Of a stretch of DNA of 64,000 nt, positions 23,548-36,579 are shown piece by piece; within the stretch, counting starts at the first letter, position 1, and every line of letters starts with the position of its first letter. Position numbers and translations under genes: made by a program. Source of the stretch: Branchiostoma floridae (lineage: Eukaryota > Chordata > Leptocardii > Amphioxiformes > Branchiostomatidae); the NCBI RefSeq assembly GCF_000003815.2, contig NC_049996.1, forward strand, positions 4,781,834 to 4,845,833, in the 5' to 3' direction. Below the pieces are notes generated by a model. It did not search any database. It saw only the letters and a program-made list of their open reading frames with translations, and was not told the DNA's origin.

Positions 23548-24475
23548 TCTTCCAAAGCCTTCGACATTCTTAACAGTCTTTAAGTTCTGATTCAAAGAAA
23601 ATCACCCAAAGTAATGACCGTCACATTGGTCTCATCCTATGTTGGGTATGATCTTTGATCTCTTTCACAATAATCTTGAATTCTTGATGAATCTTTGTTC
23701 AAAGAGGATTTTTTAAGAATTTTTAGGATAAACTTTCACCTTATCTTCTTTATAAGACAAATGTTGCTTGATTGTAGATCATGTTAAATTTTAATGCTAA
23801 GTCGATTCTTTGATGAATTTTTAAAGATTTCTCTACCCTGCTCACCTTTGCACAAGGTAACTTCTTCCAAAGCCTTTGACATTCTTTACTTTGAAGTTCT
23901 GATGCAAAGAAAATCACTCAAAATAATGACCATCACATTGGTCTCTTCCCATAGTGTATCTTTGTCAATCTCTTTCACAAAAATATTGAATTCTTGATGA
24001 GTTTTCATTCAAAGAGGAATTTTTTCCACAAATCTTTAGGCTAAACTTTCACCTTACCTTCTTTGTAAAGACATAATGTTTCTTGATTGTATATCTCATT
24101 AAATTTTGATTGATTCTTTGATAAATTTCCGAAGATTTCTCTGCTCTGCTCACCTTTGCACAATGTAACTTCTTCCAAAGCCTTCGACATTCTTTACTTT
24201 GAAGTTCTGATGCAAAGAAAATCACCCAAAATAATGACCATCACATTGGTCTGATTGTAATGTGTATCTTTGTTGATCTCTTTCACAAGAATATTGAATT
24301 CTTGATGAGTCTTCATTCAAAGAGGAATTTTTTTTACAATTTTTTAGGCTTAACTTTCACCTTAACGTTTTTTATCAACATATATTGCTTTATTGTATAC
24401 CTTATTGAATTTTGATACTAAGTCGATTCTTTGATGAATTTCAGAAGATTTCTCTGCTCTGCTTCAGGTCATCCC
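23548..24475 (+). repeat. three tandem copies of a 310-bp unit
   Basis: Each copy starts CTTCCAAAGCCTT and runs through GACATTCTT, AAGTTCTGAT, CAAAGAAAATCAC, ATTGAATTCTTGATGA-like text, TTCAAAGAGGA, AACTTTCACCTTA and GATTTCTCT. The starts lie near 23548, 23862 and 24172. The frame 23794-23997 crosses a junction and is not a gene. Confidence 0.8.
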
Positions 24476-27400
24476 TTTGCACTTTGGTTCAAGTTTTCTT
24501 TCTTAGAAGTTCTTTTGCAAAAAACATCTCTTCGGCACCCGGTGAATAAATTTCTAATCTGATAAATGGGACAACTGCATATCACAATTGTATAATTATG
24601 CTATATTATGATCCCTATCATGGTCTTTATGTTCCCCTTTCTGCAACTACCTACCAAGTGATAAGCATCCAAAAAGATTGATACAAGGATATCTGACAAG
24701 TTCAGCAAGTGTATGTGAGTTTTTTTATGATAAAAATAATTCAAAACCTGAACTTTTGTCTATTAATATGCATTCTTCTGACTAATACAAGTTGATTTTT
24801 TTATTCATAAATATCTTTCATAGATATTAGAACTGTCAGTGTTGAGGTGTCAAAGAATTTTTTTTTAAATTATTGATCTTTCTATAGAATCTAATAAGTA
24901 GCCTGCTTTCAAAGCTCTATAAACTACATTGTAAATCTAATGGAATATTCAAGTGCTCTCTTTAATTTTGCACTTAGCTTAAGTCTAGTTATGTTGACTT
25001 TGATAATTTCATTCCAGTTCATGGCACTGAAATCCAATATGCAGTTTCACAATTTTCTTCTCTAGTATTCCTATATTCTATAGTGTGGTCAACACTGTTG
25101 GCGCCTAAACATTCTACTGCTGTGAAATAGGACAGGTTCTTATAATTTCGACAACCTAATGTAAAGAGGGATAAACTCATTGACTGCTGTCTTCTCTTTA
25201 CATTATGGCTTAAAAACCACAATTTTGTCTGTAAGATTATTTTGAGGAAAGTATATTATCTCAAGACAAATTGGAGCCTGGTCCAAGATCTCTAGCAGTT
25301 CATCCGCATATATGCTACCTATTATTTAAAAAGCAGTATTCATCAATGCAAACAAATTTACTTTTAACCTTTCCCATTTTTGTACCCTGAACTCCTCTTT
25401 GTCACTTTTATTTAGGTTTTGATAGACAGAGATATTCTGTAACTATTTTGGCATTTTTAAGACTTTTTATTCGTGAATGTCTCTTCCTAAACAGTGTACA
25501 TAACAAACTAAACCATAGTTCACAGAGTCAAAATCCTGGACAATTTAATTTGAATATTTAGTTGTCATGTTGAAAGCTTGATTGATCATGAAACGTTTAG
25601 CCCTCTAGTTGTTCCATTATGATGGAAATTATTTCATCTTCATTCTTTTGTGCCAATTTGCGAACACCATTTTTTAAAATGTTCCATGTATATGGTTGGA
25701 CTGTATACACCAAGATACTCTTGGGTACAACTCAGTTCATGATGCGACGTATTTGCACACTTTTACTCTCGTGAGCTATGCCTTAATTTGATGCATTCTA
25801 ATTAAGGGATTTTCCTTAAGTTTGTACGCTATAATTCTTCTTAGATTGTTCAATGATCTGAGATGTTGCTTTAGCTGTGACGTCGACAGCCTGGACATTC
25901 TTGAAGTGCACAAGTGGTTTTGGAGAATCTTAGCCATTGTTTACTGTAACTGTGTTATCTAAATGAATAAGTTTACTTCTAGTTTCAGGAAACTTTAAAT
26001 TTTTTTCTGAACTTGGTCTGTTTTATTAAGACAAAATGTCTAATGTCTTGCCTGACTACTAAGGCTGAAAAGATTTTCAAAACTGTATTACATTCATTTG
26101 TGTAACAAAGTGGGCACTATTGTTGCATTCCCTTTAATATCCATTATATAGAAAATTGATAGATGATCACATTTTTCCTTGATGTATTTTATTTGAGCTA
26201 CATTCACAGGCTTAGTGCATTCAGTACACTATTTATTATACTGTATGTGATGACTCCTGAATGCAATTTTAAGGATATTCTAAAATGTTCTCCATAAATT
26301 CTCTAAACTGCTTTTCCTTCATGAATGAAATTATGAGAAAATGTGAGTCAATTTTTCTTAATGCAATATAGTACTTTTGATTCTGATATCATCCAGCAAA
26401 ACCCGAGAGAAAAGTCATTGAGGATTCTTTCAGTTTGGAGAAGGTGCGTCTCTTCTGATGTTCTGAGGTTTAACATTGCTTTCCGTTGAACATAATGCCT
26501 CAAAATTGGCATGAATTAAAAGCTGTTTAATATCATTTCCCGTCTTATAATTTTCTAATACTTAAATACATATTATTACTTCATTTTAGACATGAATTTG
26601 CCAAAATAGGGGGAACTCAGGAATAGACTGGTTGCCATTAGGTTGATACATTCTGTATGGAATTACACGTGTCCATTTCTGAAGGGTCTTCTTCCACAAT
26701 ATTTGTACAGGTCACTTTAACTACCCCTGTACCACCTAATCTTATCAACTTAATAGCTCATTTCTAGGGTGATTTCATTATCCCAACTTTGAGACATTGA
26801 GTCTCTTTGATCTTGATTCTCAGAAAAACACTCTCCTTTTCAATAGAATCTTCTTTTGATTTGTGTATTACACGATATGAGACAAAATAAGACTTCTTTC
26901 TATAACTTCATCACTTTGTCTTTTTGTCACTCCCTTGAGATTAAACGCAAAGAGTCCAATTGATTGCATGTGTAAATGTCATAATGCATTTCTTTTCCAT
27001 ATTCTCATGCTAAAAGATCATGTCTTCCTGATTCAAGCCATACTGGGGCTGTTTTAAAGCTTCAGAAGTTCTTTTAGACTTTAGGGGGAAATTATTGAGT
27101 TCCATCACTTTATTCTAAGACTTATTTTACATTTAAATGTAATACCAACCCCAAACACTTGCAACTATTTGATCACTAGGATGATCTGAAAGTTTAAAAC
27201 AGATTTCTCTTTTGTTGAAAGTCGGCCATGTCTTCTGGTCATCTCTATAGCCATGCACACGACTTTGCGCCATGTTCTACCGTGAGCAGAACTGCTCTAC
27301 GACATGTTGATACAAATTTTCAAAACAGAACACGTGCATCACTCAAATTATTTTGTACCATGTACTATATTCTTTCTTGGTGCTGCCCTAGGTGCTGAAA

Positions 27401-27930
27401 TTCCAGTTTCCTTGTGCTGAAAAAAAGTTTTTGAATAATTATTTACAATGCTAGTTAATTCTAAATAAGGTTAAGTTGTGAAATTTTAATAGAACACATG
27501 CTGATTTCCATATCTTTAGGTTTGGCTTTGCTTAGTCTTTCTTGCTTTTTCTTGTAGTTGGACATCTTGCCCTCTGTAAACTCCAAGTTGATAAAACTCG
27601 TACTTTTGTTGTTGCTGACACAGGTTCAATTGACAAAAAATAATGCTTTTTTTGATTATCTGGATTCTAAATTTGTTGATACATGTAGATGGTTTCAATT
27701 GACAGTTCTTTTTGCCTCACTCTCATATTTTCTATTTGATGACCAAACATGTTGATTTGTTAAGTTTCTTTTCTTTTCTTTTCTTTTGTTTTCGTTCATT
27801 ATAAGATGCCTGAAGACTTGCCTTTTCTATTCCCTAGGGAGTCATGCTTAGTTTTTCCTTCTTGAGGACACACATGAATACTGTGAAGGCTAAAGAGTTT
27901 CCTTCTGGTTTCTAGTGCTTCTTAGATCAA
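24476..27930. other. gene-free T-rich stretch
   Basis: I see no exon, element end or structured repeat other than the RE1-like site at 27379 and a short TTTTC run near 27770-27790. T clearly outnumbers A on this strand. Confidence 0.4.
27379..27399 (-). promoter_or_regulatory. RE1/NRSE-like site 6
   Basis: The - strand begins TTCAGCACCTAGGGCAGCAC. It has one core mismatch (GGGCAG for GGACAG), and it alone among the ten continues into the GC(A)CC 3' part of the vertebrate consensus. Confidence 0.5.
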
Positions 27931-27939
27931 CTGTAGTGT

Positions 27940-28330
27940 TGATTGACAAGCTCCATATATTTACTGATCACTTGTAGTGATCTGTGTTTTTAGTATTCTT
28001 ACAACCCATTTTCCAAGCACTTTCCAGATAAGAATAGATATTCTGTTTTTGCCTTGGCCATTGTTAAGCCATCTTGATCTAATAATATTTTATATTTTTT
28101 GTTATTTGTCATTCTAACAGTTTATGAGCACTTAATGGTCTATTCTCTCCCTTTCATGCTTGGTATGACATAAAGAAATACACTATCTAAAAGTTAAAGT
28201 TTGAAATTCCTTCTTCAAAAATCTTGGTTGACACTTTTAGGTCTACTGTAAGAATCCTGAACCCTCTACATAAAAACTTTGATCATTTTTCCTTCTCTCA
28301 AGTAAGAAAGTTTACTTTTACATACCTCTG
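27940..28330 (+). repeat. duplicated segment, copy 1
   Basis: The text from ACAAGCTCCA through ATATTTACTGATCA, CAACCCATTTTCCA, CTTGGCCAT, CATCTTGATCTAATAAT, TCTAACAGTTTATGA and TTAATGGTCTATTCTCT recurs at 29028-29240, about 1.08 kb downstream. Confidence 0.7.
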
Positions 28331-29019
28331 CATGTCTTCTTTGATACTTAATCATGGAAGAGGCAACACTCCTACTTGTACAAGGTGTTGGTAGACTTAC
28401 AAAGGAGGTATTTGAAACTTGTGTTTCTACATATCTTGCTGTCCAGAAAACACACTATTCAGATTTGTCACGCAAATCTCTGTTATGTCGGAGCATCAGA
28501 AGCTCTTTTCTGTACAGGATCTAGGAATACATTTTCTTTTAATTTTCCACAACTAATAACCCTCGGGATTTTAGTTTTCAAGCTCATAATTACATATCTG
28601 AGCCTCACTGCAAAATTATTTTAAATAAGTGGTTTTGGTTCATTATTGTTATAAGACTTGTATGAAATCTTGAATGGCTGTTGAACAATGTTGTATTTAT
28701 TCTTTTCCATCTTCTATGAAAGCATATCATCGGAATGCTGCAAACAGGCAAATTGTATGTGTTACGGAAATGTCAAAAGTTTGACTGCACTGAACTTTGA
28801 ACTAAAGAAGTCATTGTCACCTGAACACGCCAGAGTTCGACTTAATAGATCACCGATGTCACAGATGAGCATCTGCTAATCTGGTCTTCAAACTGCCCAG
28901 ATAATACTTTTAACTCACTGACTGGTTTATTCTTGAAAACTGATATTTTCAGCCTTGCTATGATAGCCTATTATGTTCCCCATTGTTGTGATATTGAAAT
29001 GGTTGTCCATTCCTGTTGT

Positions 29020-29340
29020 GCACTCATGTACAAGCTCCAGATATTTACTGATCATTAGGAATGATCTTAGACTTAGACTTATTGCAACCCATTTTCCAGA
29101 ACAGAATATATTGTCTTGGCCATACAATTGTTACAGTAGTTAAGGCATCTTGATCTAATAATTTTCTATGTTAATTGTTATTCTAACAGTTTATGACCAT
29201 TTAATGGTCTATTCTCTTCCTTTCATACTTGCTACTACATAAATTAATGGGCTTTCTTCTTGAATCTTGAATGGCACCCTTTGATCTACTGTTACTCTCT
29301 ACATGAAAACTTTGTACCTTCTCTCAACTACTATTTGGAT
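29020..29340 (+). repeat. duplicated segment, copy 2
   Basis: This is the second copy of the segment at 27940, diverged and slightly shorter. The MITE at 29342 begins where it stops. Confidence 0.7.
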
Positions 29341-29341
29341 A

Positions 29342-29774
29342 TAGCCTGGGTACCATCTGGAAAGTAGTTCGCTCCGTCGTTCATTATATACTATAAACAG
29401 TCGCTTCTAGCTCTGACATTCATTATACACTATATACAGTCGCTTCACTGTGTGTCCATCTGGGAACGCGGACCATCTTAATGTCTGGAATCGTACAAAA
29501 AGTGGAAGCAGGCGCTGATTGGTCCCTACTCTTGAGCGAATTATTGAATGGGTTTCAACTCTCGTTCGAACCGGTGTTCCAACACCGGAAAAGCCTTGCG
29601 TCCCCTTGCGCATGCAGGCGCCGGGCTGTTGTCATCGAACGAGTGCTCTAGAACCCGTTCCTTACTTCGCTTATTAACTGACGTTACCACCAAAAGGTTT
29701 GAATGCACAAGTCTCCAGACGGATAGCAGAAGCAAACATAGGAGCAAACTACTATCCGTATGGTACCCAGGCTA
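29342..29774. mobile_element. TIR element (MITE), 433 bp
   Basis: TAGCCTGGGTACCATCTGGA at the left and, on the other strand at the right, TAGCCTGGGTACCATACGGA are TIRs that continue for about 34 bp through AGTAGTT. The interior is GC-richer than its surroundings and holds a direct repeat of CATTATA...ACAGTCGCTTC. No transposase is present. A TA duplication is possible if the TIR starts at GCC. Confidence 0.7.
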
Positions 29775-30946
29775 ATTTGGACAGCCATTGGACACAAAAG
29801 TTACTAATAGTCACTCCTCAAAATCTTACTTTATGATTTCTTCAATTACCATTTTCCATGCATCGGGCGTTACTCACCATTGTGTTATATATAAAGTGGT
29901 GACCAAAACAAGCTTTCTTTCTCATAATACTTTCCTTCTCAGACTTTTCTGTCATTTTATTGTGATTTTTTTCTCAAACTTTCTTGCTGAAAATCACCTC
30001 AGTGTATAACCCTACAACTACCTTTGTGTATGTTTATTTATTTAAGACAAGATGGTTGGAAAAAAATGTAAACTAAGCTCACTCCTTCTTGTCTGAGAGC
30101 TTCCAGCTGCTTTGAAATTCTCTTTGAACAGTATATTCCTAAAGCCTATATTCTGTTTTTCTTCTAGATCCAGCAACAAATCTTAACTTCTAGATTTTAC
30201 ATTCATGCAAATTCTATTTTCTAGAACAATAACGCAGGAAGTCATTTCAAAAAGCCATTTATTCTCCATAAAAGTTGTTCCAAAAATGCTAAGTCATTGA
30301 CATTGGTTTGTAATTCCTTCCACTGTATCATTGGTCCTACAATTAGATGTTGAGAAGGGGGAAAAGTTATCAGAACAATGATTAATAGATTAGATAATGA
30401 GCATGGCAATAATTTTTGTTGTTGAGACATTTGTTTCTGTAAACACTTTTATGCAAGTTGTCATTTTGGGTCCATACCATGACCCTTTTTTCCACACAAT
30501 CCCATCCAAATACACAGATTTTGTTTGCCCAGTTCTCTGTGCAAAATCTGCAGGTTTATCTCAACTTGCTGATATTATTACTGTCAATGGAGCTCAGCTT
30601 GGTACTCATCATATGAAAACTTCATGTTGTGCACATTATGCATATGGTTTTGTATAAGACAGTTTTGTTTCAGTTAAGAAATTGATGATATATAATTCAT
30701 GTAACATACATTTTTGCTTTTGCCATAAAAGTAAAATTATGATTTTGTCAACACGACAGCAAAAGTATGAAAATTTTTGAAAACTGTATTTGCTACTAGT
30801 ATTACACTACTTGTAAATGCAATAGTACTTGATATTCCATAGATGTAACAGAGCTCTCTGTATCAAACTTTCATGAAAATTAGGAATTACTAGTTTTCAT
30901 TGTTGTTGTTTTTTGCATTGTATCATTTTAATGATAATGTTTTTGT
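29775..30946. other. gene-free T-rich stretch
   Basis: I see no gene or repeat ends. The frame 30397-30657 is open for 86 codons but matches nothing I know. Confidence 0.4.
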
Positions 30947-31574
30947 GAAGAGTTTTGCTTCTCAATGGTGAATTTTATTAAATATTCTGCCATTCGGTGG
31001 AATAAAAATCCTTCATCTGTGACGTCTGTCATGACTATTGTTGTTTTATGGAAAATTATACAGAAAAGTGTATAGTCAAATGTTGCTGGCTGCAACGAAT
31101 GTTATTTTTAGTGTAAGTTATAATAAAAAGATGTGATATGGCAATCAGAACCAGAATAAACTGTAAAATATTAATGTTTTTGTTGAAAATAAAAATCTAT
31201 ATTTTGATATAGCTGTCATTGTCATCACTGGTGTCATTTGATTGAATTTAAGTTGTTTAGGGGGTTAGGAGAGGGGCAAAATTTTGGAAGGAATGCATTC
31301 TCGAAGTTATATTGGCCCTGTCCTTGGTGCTGAAAATTTTACTTAATATACTATGTTCATAGAACAGCTGACCCTATATTAGTCGTCACTTTTATCACCT
31401 ACAAAAAGGGATCAGGTCTAGAATGCTACCTTGCCCTTTTCTTTATAAATCTAGACACAAAAAGTAGATGACAGGTTTTGAAAATATAGCTTTTTGTTGC
31501 ATTTGTTCTGCTCTCTGATTACTATAGTGCTCTATGATGTCTGTTGTTTTCATGGATCAAAAGCGACTCCTATC
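30947..31574 (+). repeat. module B, left part
   Basis: This aligns with 6348-6957 of module A, including AGTCAAATGTTGCTGGC, GATGTGATATGGCAATCAGA and CATGGATCAAAAGCGACTCC. It then breaks off at CTATC (31570-31574), where the TIR element pair begins, and resumes at 37638. Confidence 0.8.
31316..31335 (-). promoter_or_regulatory. RE1/NRSE-like site 7
   Basis: The - strand reads TTTCAGCACCAAGGACAGGG, a full match to the RE1 core. Its counterpart in module A is site 1, which is more diverged. Confidence 0.55.
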
Positions 31575-31783
31575 TTCACTGTGCGCTCATTGGTTGATCC
31601 TGAATCACATGATTCTCACAACCATATAAGTACAAGGGATGATCACCCTACTGCCTCTTGTTGGATTCATCCGCAACGCCGAGGTCGCCTTGGCGATGGA
31701 CGACCAGGTCTCCGCCGCTTGCGGTTTCACGACCACGTTTCTCGCCGCCGGGCGGGTTTGTGCCCGAGGAGCACGCAGTGTTG

Positions 31784-33315
31784 CAGCCTAGACTCCGGAT
31801 TACCAGTGGGAGGAAGACAACTTCGGAGGTTCGGCTGTGCAGCAAGTAACGGCGGGGCGAGGAATCCAGAAGCTCCGGCGGACCTTGGGCAGACCCTCTC
31901 CACGCATCGAAAGGACGGAAGAGTCCTAGTGTTCTACCTAGTGGGGTCAAATTTCAGGACGGTGGATATACGGCAGGTTTGGGTGGAAAATGCGGTAACA
32001 TACGTTGTGGTATTTGTCGAATTCTGCTTTTCTGGGAACAATGGTTTGTGTGCCGTTTTGTTCACGTGTTGTTTTGCATATCTTTGGTGTCGAGCTTTCG
32101 CCTGGCTTGCACGTGCTTGATTTGCATTTGTTGGCTTTTAGTTGACTGGGTATTTTGTCGATAAGCACACAGGGAGGCAGCATAGACTCCAGTTTGACGG
32201 AGGAAGACAATTTCTGAGGTTCAGCTGTGCAGCAAGTAACGACGGGGCGATGGAACCAGAAGCTCCGGCAGACCTTTGGGCAGACCATCTCCACGTAGCG
32301 GAAGGACGGACGAGTCCCACATAGTGGGGGAAAACTTCAGGATGGCTGAGATATGGCAGGTTTGGGTGGAAAATGCGGTAACGTACGTTGTTGTATGTGT
32401 CGAATTCTGCTTTTCTGGGAACACTCGTTTGGGTGTCGTTGTTCACGTGTTGTTTTGCATATCTTTGGTGTCGGGTTTTCTCCCGGTTTTTTACTGCTTG
32501 ATTTGCATTTGTTTGCCTTAGTTGACTGGGTGGGAATTTCATTATCTTTTGTTTGGAACGGAACGTAGGAGGTTTTGTTCTTAGGAAGGGAGGGAAACTC
32601 GTGACAGGATCCCCTTTTGTGACCACGTTGGGTGTGACCACCAGCGTGGCGGGTGAATGCTCGAGTTGGGTTTAGCTGCTTTACTGTAGGTTCAGAATTT
32701 GTGGTCTGAACGTGTTGTTTTCTTAGCAGCTCAGCCCGGATTCCAGCTCTCCCAGGCCGAGGAAGGCGACTACCACAGCGCGACTGAGATGCAGCAAGCT
32801 CTGACAGACTTTTGGCGGCCTCTTCACATATTGAAAGGGCGGAAGAGTCCTACCTGGCGGGTCGAAACGTCGTTACGTCGATGTTAAAGATACGGCAGGT
32901 TTGGGGGGAAAATGCGGTAACAAACGTTTGTGTTTTTTGTCCAATTATGTTTTCCTGGGAACAATGGTTTGGGGTGGTTAATGTGTACACGTGTTGTTTT
33001 GCATATCTTTGGTGTCGGGCTTTTGCTCGGTTCGCTCGTGCTTGATTTGCATTTGCTTTGTCTTTAGTTGATACTTGTGTTCTAAACGTGTTGTTTTCTT
33101 AGCAGATCAGCCCGGTTTCCAGCTCTCCTGTGCCGAGGAAGGTGACTACCACATCGCGACCGAGGTGCAGCAAGCTCCGACAGAGCGTTGGAGCCAGCAA
33201 GCCGAGCATTCCCAACACATACTGCAGTTCTTCGCGGCATCGACACTAGACGACAGTCGTCACGGAGCGCACGGCTTTGGTATTTCAGGGAGGCGTGCAC
33301 GTTTTTGGTGTTTGC
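31784..33315 (+). repeat. four diverged tandem units of about 380 bp
   Basis: Units start near 31784, 32172, 32727 and 33103. Shared words include CAGCAAG, CGGCAGGTTTGGGTGGAAAA, ATGCGGTAAC, TGTTGTTTTGCATATCTTTG and GCTTGATTTGCATTTG. Units 3 and 4 begin after TTGTTTTCTTAGCAG, a good acceptor-like tract, and read AQPGFQLSQAEEGDYH and DQPGFQLSCAEEGDYH. They could be tandemly duplicated exons, but no unit has a matching complete frame. Unit 4 runs into the gap. Confidence 0.6.
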
Positions 33316-33650
33316 NNNNNNNNNNNNNNNNNNNNNNNNNNNNNNNNNNNNNNNNNNNNNNNNNNNNNNNNNNNNNNNNNNNNNNNNNNNNNNNNNNNNN
33401 NNNNNNNNNNNNNNNNNNNNNNNNNNNNNNNNNNNNNNNNNNNNNNNNNNNNNNNNNNNNNNNNNNNNNNNNNNNNNNNNNNNNNNNNNNNNNNNNNNNN
33501 NNNNNNNNNNNNNNNNNNNNNNNNNNNNNNNNNNNNNNNNNNNNNNNNNNNNNNNNNNNNNNNNNNNNNNNNNNNNNNNNNNNNNNNNNNNNNNNNNNNN
33601 NNNNNNNNNNNNNNNNNNNNNNNNNNNNNNNNNNNNNNNNNNNNNNNNNN
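33316..33650. other. assembly gap (335 N)
   Basis: A run of unknown bases lies at the start of the 124-bp array. The true length and unit number here are unknown. Confidence 1.
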
Positions 33651-36530
33651 GTTTCGTGTTGGCGTGTTTTCTTTTCAGTTGGTGAAACGGCGCGCATGTG
33701 CGGGCCTCTGATCGTTTGTGCTTGGTGTTTGGTGCACTGTTAGTGTGCGATCACTGAGTAACGTTGATCAGAGGGTCTTTCCGCGCATGGCGGGTGTTTT
33801 CATGGGGGTGAAACGGCGCGCATGTGCGGGCCTCCGATCGTTGGTGCTTGGTGTTTGATGCACTGTTAGGGTGCGATCACTGAGTAGCGTTGATCGGAGA
33901 GTCTTTCCGCACATGGCGGGTGTTTTCACAGAAATGAAACGGCGCGCATGTGCGGGCTTCTGATTGTGCTCGGTGTTTGCTGCACTGTTAGTGTGCGATC
34001 ACTGAGTAGCGTTGATCAGAGAGTCTTTCCGTACATGGCGGGTGTTTTCACAGGAATGAAACGGCGCGCATGTGCGGGCTTCTGATTGTACTCGGTGTTG
34101 GCTGCACAGTTAGTGTGCGATCACTGAGTAGCGTTGATCAGAGAGTCTTTCCGCACATGGCGGGTGTTTTCATAGCCATAGGAATGGAACGGCGCGCATG
34201 TGCAGGCCTCTGATGGTTGGTGCTCGGGGTTTGCTGCACTGTTAGTGTGCAATCACTGAGCAGCGTTGATCAGAGAGTCTTTCCGCACATGGCGGGTGTT
34301 TTCACAGAAATGAAACGGCGCGCATGTGCGGGCTTCTGATTGTGCTCGGTGTTTGCTGCACTGTTAGTGTGAGATCACTGAGTAGCGTTGATCAGAGAGT
34401 CTTTCCGCACATGGCGGGTGTTTTCACAGAAATGAAACGACGTGCATGTGCGGGCTTCTGATTGTGCTCGGTGTTTGCTGCACTGTTAGTGTGCGATCAC
34501 TGAGTAGCGTTGATCAGAGAGTCTTTCCGCACATGGCGGGTGTTTTCACAGAAATGAAACGACGTGCATGTGCGGGCTTCTGATCGTTGGTGCTTGGTGT
34601 TTGTTGCACGGTTAGTGTGCGATCACTGAGTAGCGTTGATCGGAGAGTCTTTCCGCACATGGCGGGGGTTTTCACAGAAGTGAAACGGTGCGCATGTGCG
34701 GGCTTCTGATTGTGCTCGGTCTTTGTTGCACTGTTAGTGTGCGATCACTGAGTAGCGTTGATCAGAGAGTCTTTCCGCACATGGGGGGTGTTTTCACAGG
34801 AATGAAACGACGTGCATGTGCGGGCTTCTGATTGTACTCGGTGTTGGCTGCACAGTTAGTGTGCGATCAATGAGTAGCGTTGATCAGAGAGTCTTTCCGC
34901 ACATGGCGGGTGTTTTCACAGAAATGAAACGACGTGCATGTGCGGGCTTCTGATTGTGCTCGGTGTTTGTTGCACTGTTAGTGTGCGATCACTGAGTAGC
35001 GTTGATCAGAGAGTCTTTCCGCACATGGGGGGTGTTTTCACAGGAAGGAAACGACGTGCATGTGCGGGTTTCTGATTGTATTCGGTGTTGGCTGCACAGT
35101 TAGTGTGCGATCAATGAGTAGCGTTGATCGGAGAGTCTTTCCGCACATGGCGGGGGTTTTTCACAGAAATGAAACGCTGCGCATGTGCGGGCTTCTGATT
35201 GTGCTCGGTGTTTGTTGCACTGTTAGTGTGCGATCACTGAGTAGCGTTGATCAGAGAGTCTTTCCGCGCATGGCGGGTGTTTTCACAGGAATGAAACGGC
35301 GCGTATGTGCGGGCCTCCGATTGTGCTCGGTGTTTGTTGCACTGTTACTGTGTGCGATCACTGAGTAGCGTTGATCGGAGAGTCTTTCCGCATATGGCGG
35401 CTGTTTTCACAGGAATGAAGTGACGCGCATGTGCGAGCCTCTAATTGTTGGTGCTCGGTGTTTGCTGCACTGTTAGGGTGCGATCACTGAGTAGCGGTGA
35501 TCAGAGAGTCTTTCCGCACATTGCAGGTGTTTTCACAGGAATGAAATGGCGTGTATGTGCGGGCTTCCGATCGTGCTCGGTGTTTGTTGCACTATTAGTG
35601 TGCGATCAATGAGTAAAGTTGGTCAGAGTCTTTCAGCGCATGCCGGGTGTTTTCATAGGGGTGAAATGGCGCGCATGGGCGGGCCTCTGGTCATTTGTGG
35701 CTCGGAGTTTGTGGCACTGTTAGGGTGCGATTACTGAGTAGCGTTGATCAGAGAGTTTTCCCGCGAATGGCAGGTGTGTTTATAGGGAAAAAAGGGTATG
35801 CAGGTGGCAGGTGAGGGCCTCTGATTGTTTGTGCTTGGTGTTTCTTGCACTGTTAGTGTGCGATCACTGAGTAGCGTTGCCGTTGGTCAGAGAGTATTTC
35901 CGCACTTGGCGGGTGTTTTGACAAGAAGAAAAGGGACCGCATGTTTGGGCCGCTGATCGGCTGTGCTCGGTGTTTGCTGCATGGTTAGTGTGAGCTCACT
36001 GAGTGGTGTGTTTCAGAGAGTCTTTCCGCACGTGGCGGGTGTTTTCAGAGTCCGGAAAGAAAAACGGCATGCATGTGCGGGCCACTGATTGTTTGTGCTG
36101 GGTGTTTGCTGCTCTGTTAGTATGCGATCCCTGAGTAGCGTTGATCAGAGAGTTTTTCCGCGCATGACGGGTGTTTCATAGGAAGAAGATGTCATGCGAG
36201 TTTCTAGATCTGGTCGTTTGTGCTTGGTATTGGCTGCACGGTTGATAGTGTGCAATTGCTGAGTAGCGTTGGTCAGAGAGTCTGATCGCACACGGCGGGT
36301 GTTTTCACAGGGAGAAAATGGTACGCGTGTGCGGGCTGCTGATGGTGTTGGGCGTTGGCTGCATTGTTAGTGGGTGCTTAGTGGGACTCATAGGAGTAGC
36401 GTGAGTCAGAGAGTCTACGTCCTTTGCACATAGCGGGCGTTTTCACAGAAAGGAAATGGCGCGCATGTGTGGGTTTCTGGTCGTTCGTGCGTCGTGTTTG
36501 CTGCATTCAGTGTTAGTGTGCGATCACTGC
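33651..36530 (+). repeat. 122-126 bp satellite array, about 23 units
   Basis: The unit contains GAAACGGCGCGCATGTGCGG, TCGGTGTTTGCTGCACTGTT, GTGCGATCACTGAGTAGCGT and CTTTCCGCACATGGCGGG. It is GC-rich compared with the window. Units are very alike from 33.7 to 35.5 kb and decay steadily towards 36.5 kb, as expected if turnover is centred on the gap side. No sizeable ATG frame is conserved from unit to unit. Confidence 0.95.
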
Positions 36531-36579
36531 GTGACTAGTGGCGGTCAGGGAGCCTCTAATCGCGTACGATGGGAGTTTC

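Noticed and set aside
31494-32120. 208-codon open frame
   Set aside because: It runs across the module B / TIR element junction and through repeat units, starts at a non-ATG codon, and matches no family.
33075-33743. Open frames of up to 222 codons across the N run
   Set aside because: Most of their length is unknown bases, so the frame is not evidence.
33651-36530. CRISPR-like array
   Set aside because: The units are contiguous tandem repeats without unique spacers, in a eukaryotic genome. The same applies to the 56-bp array.
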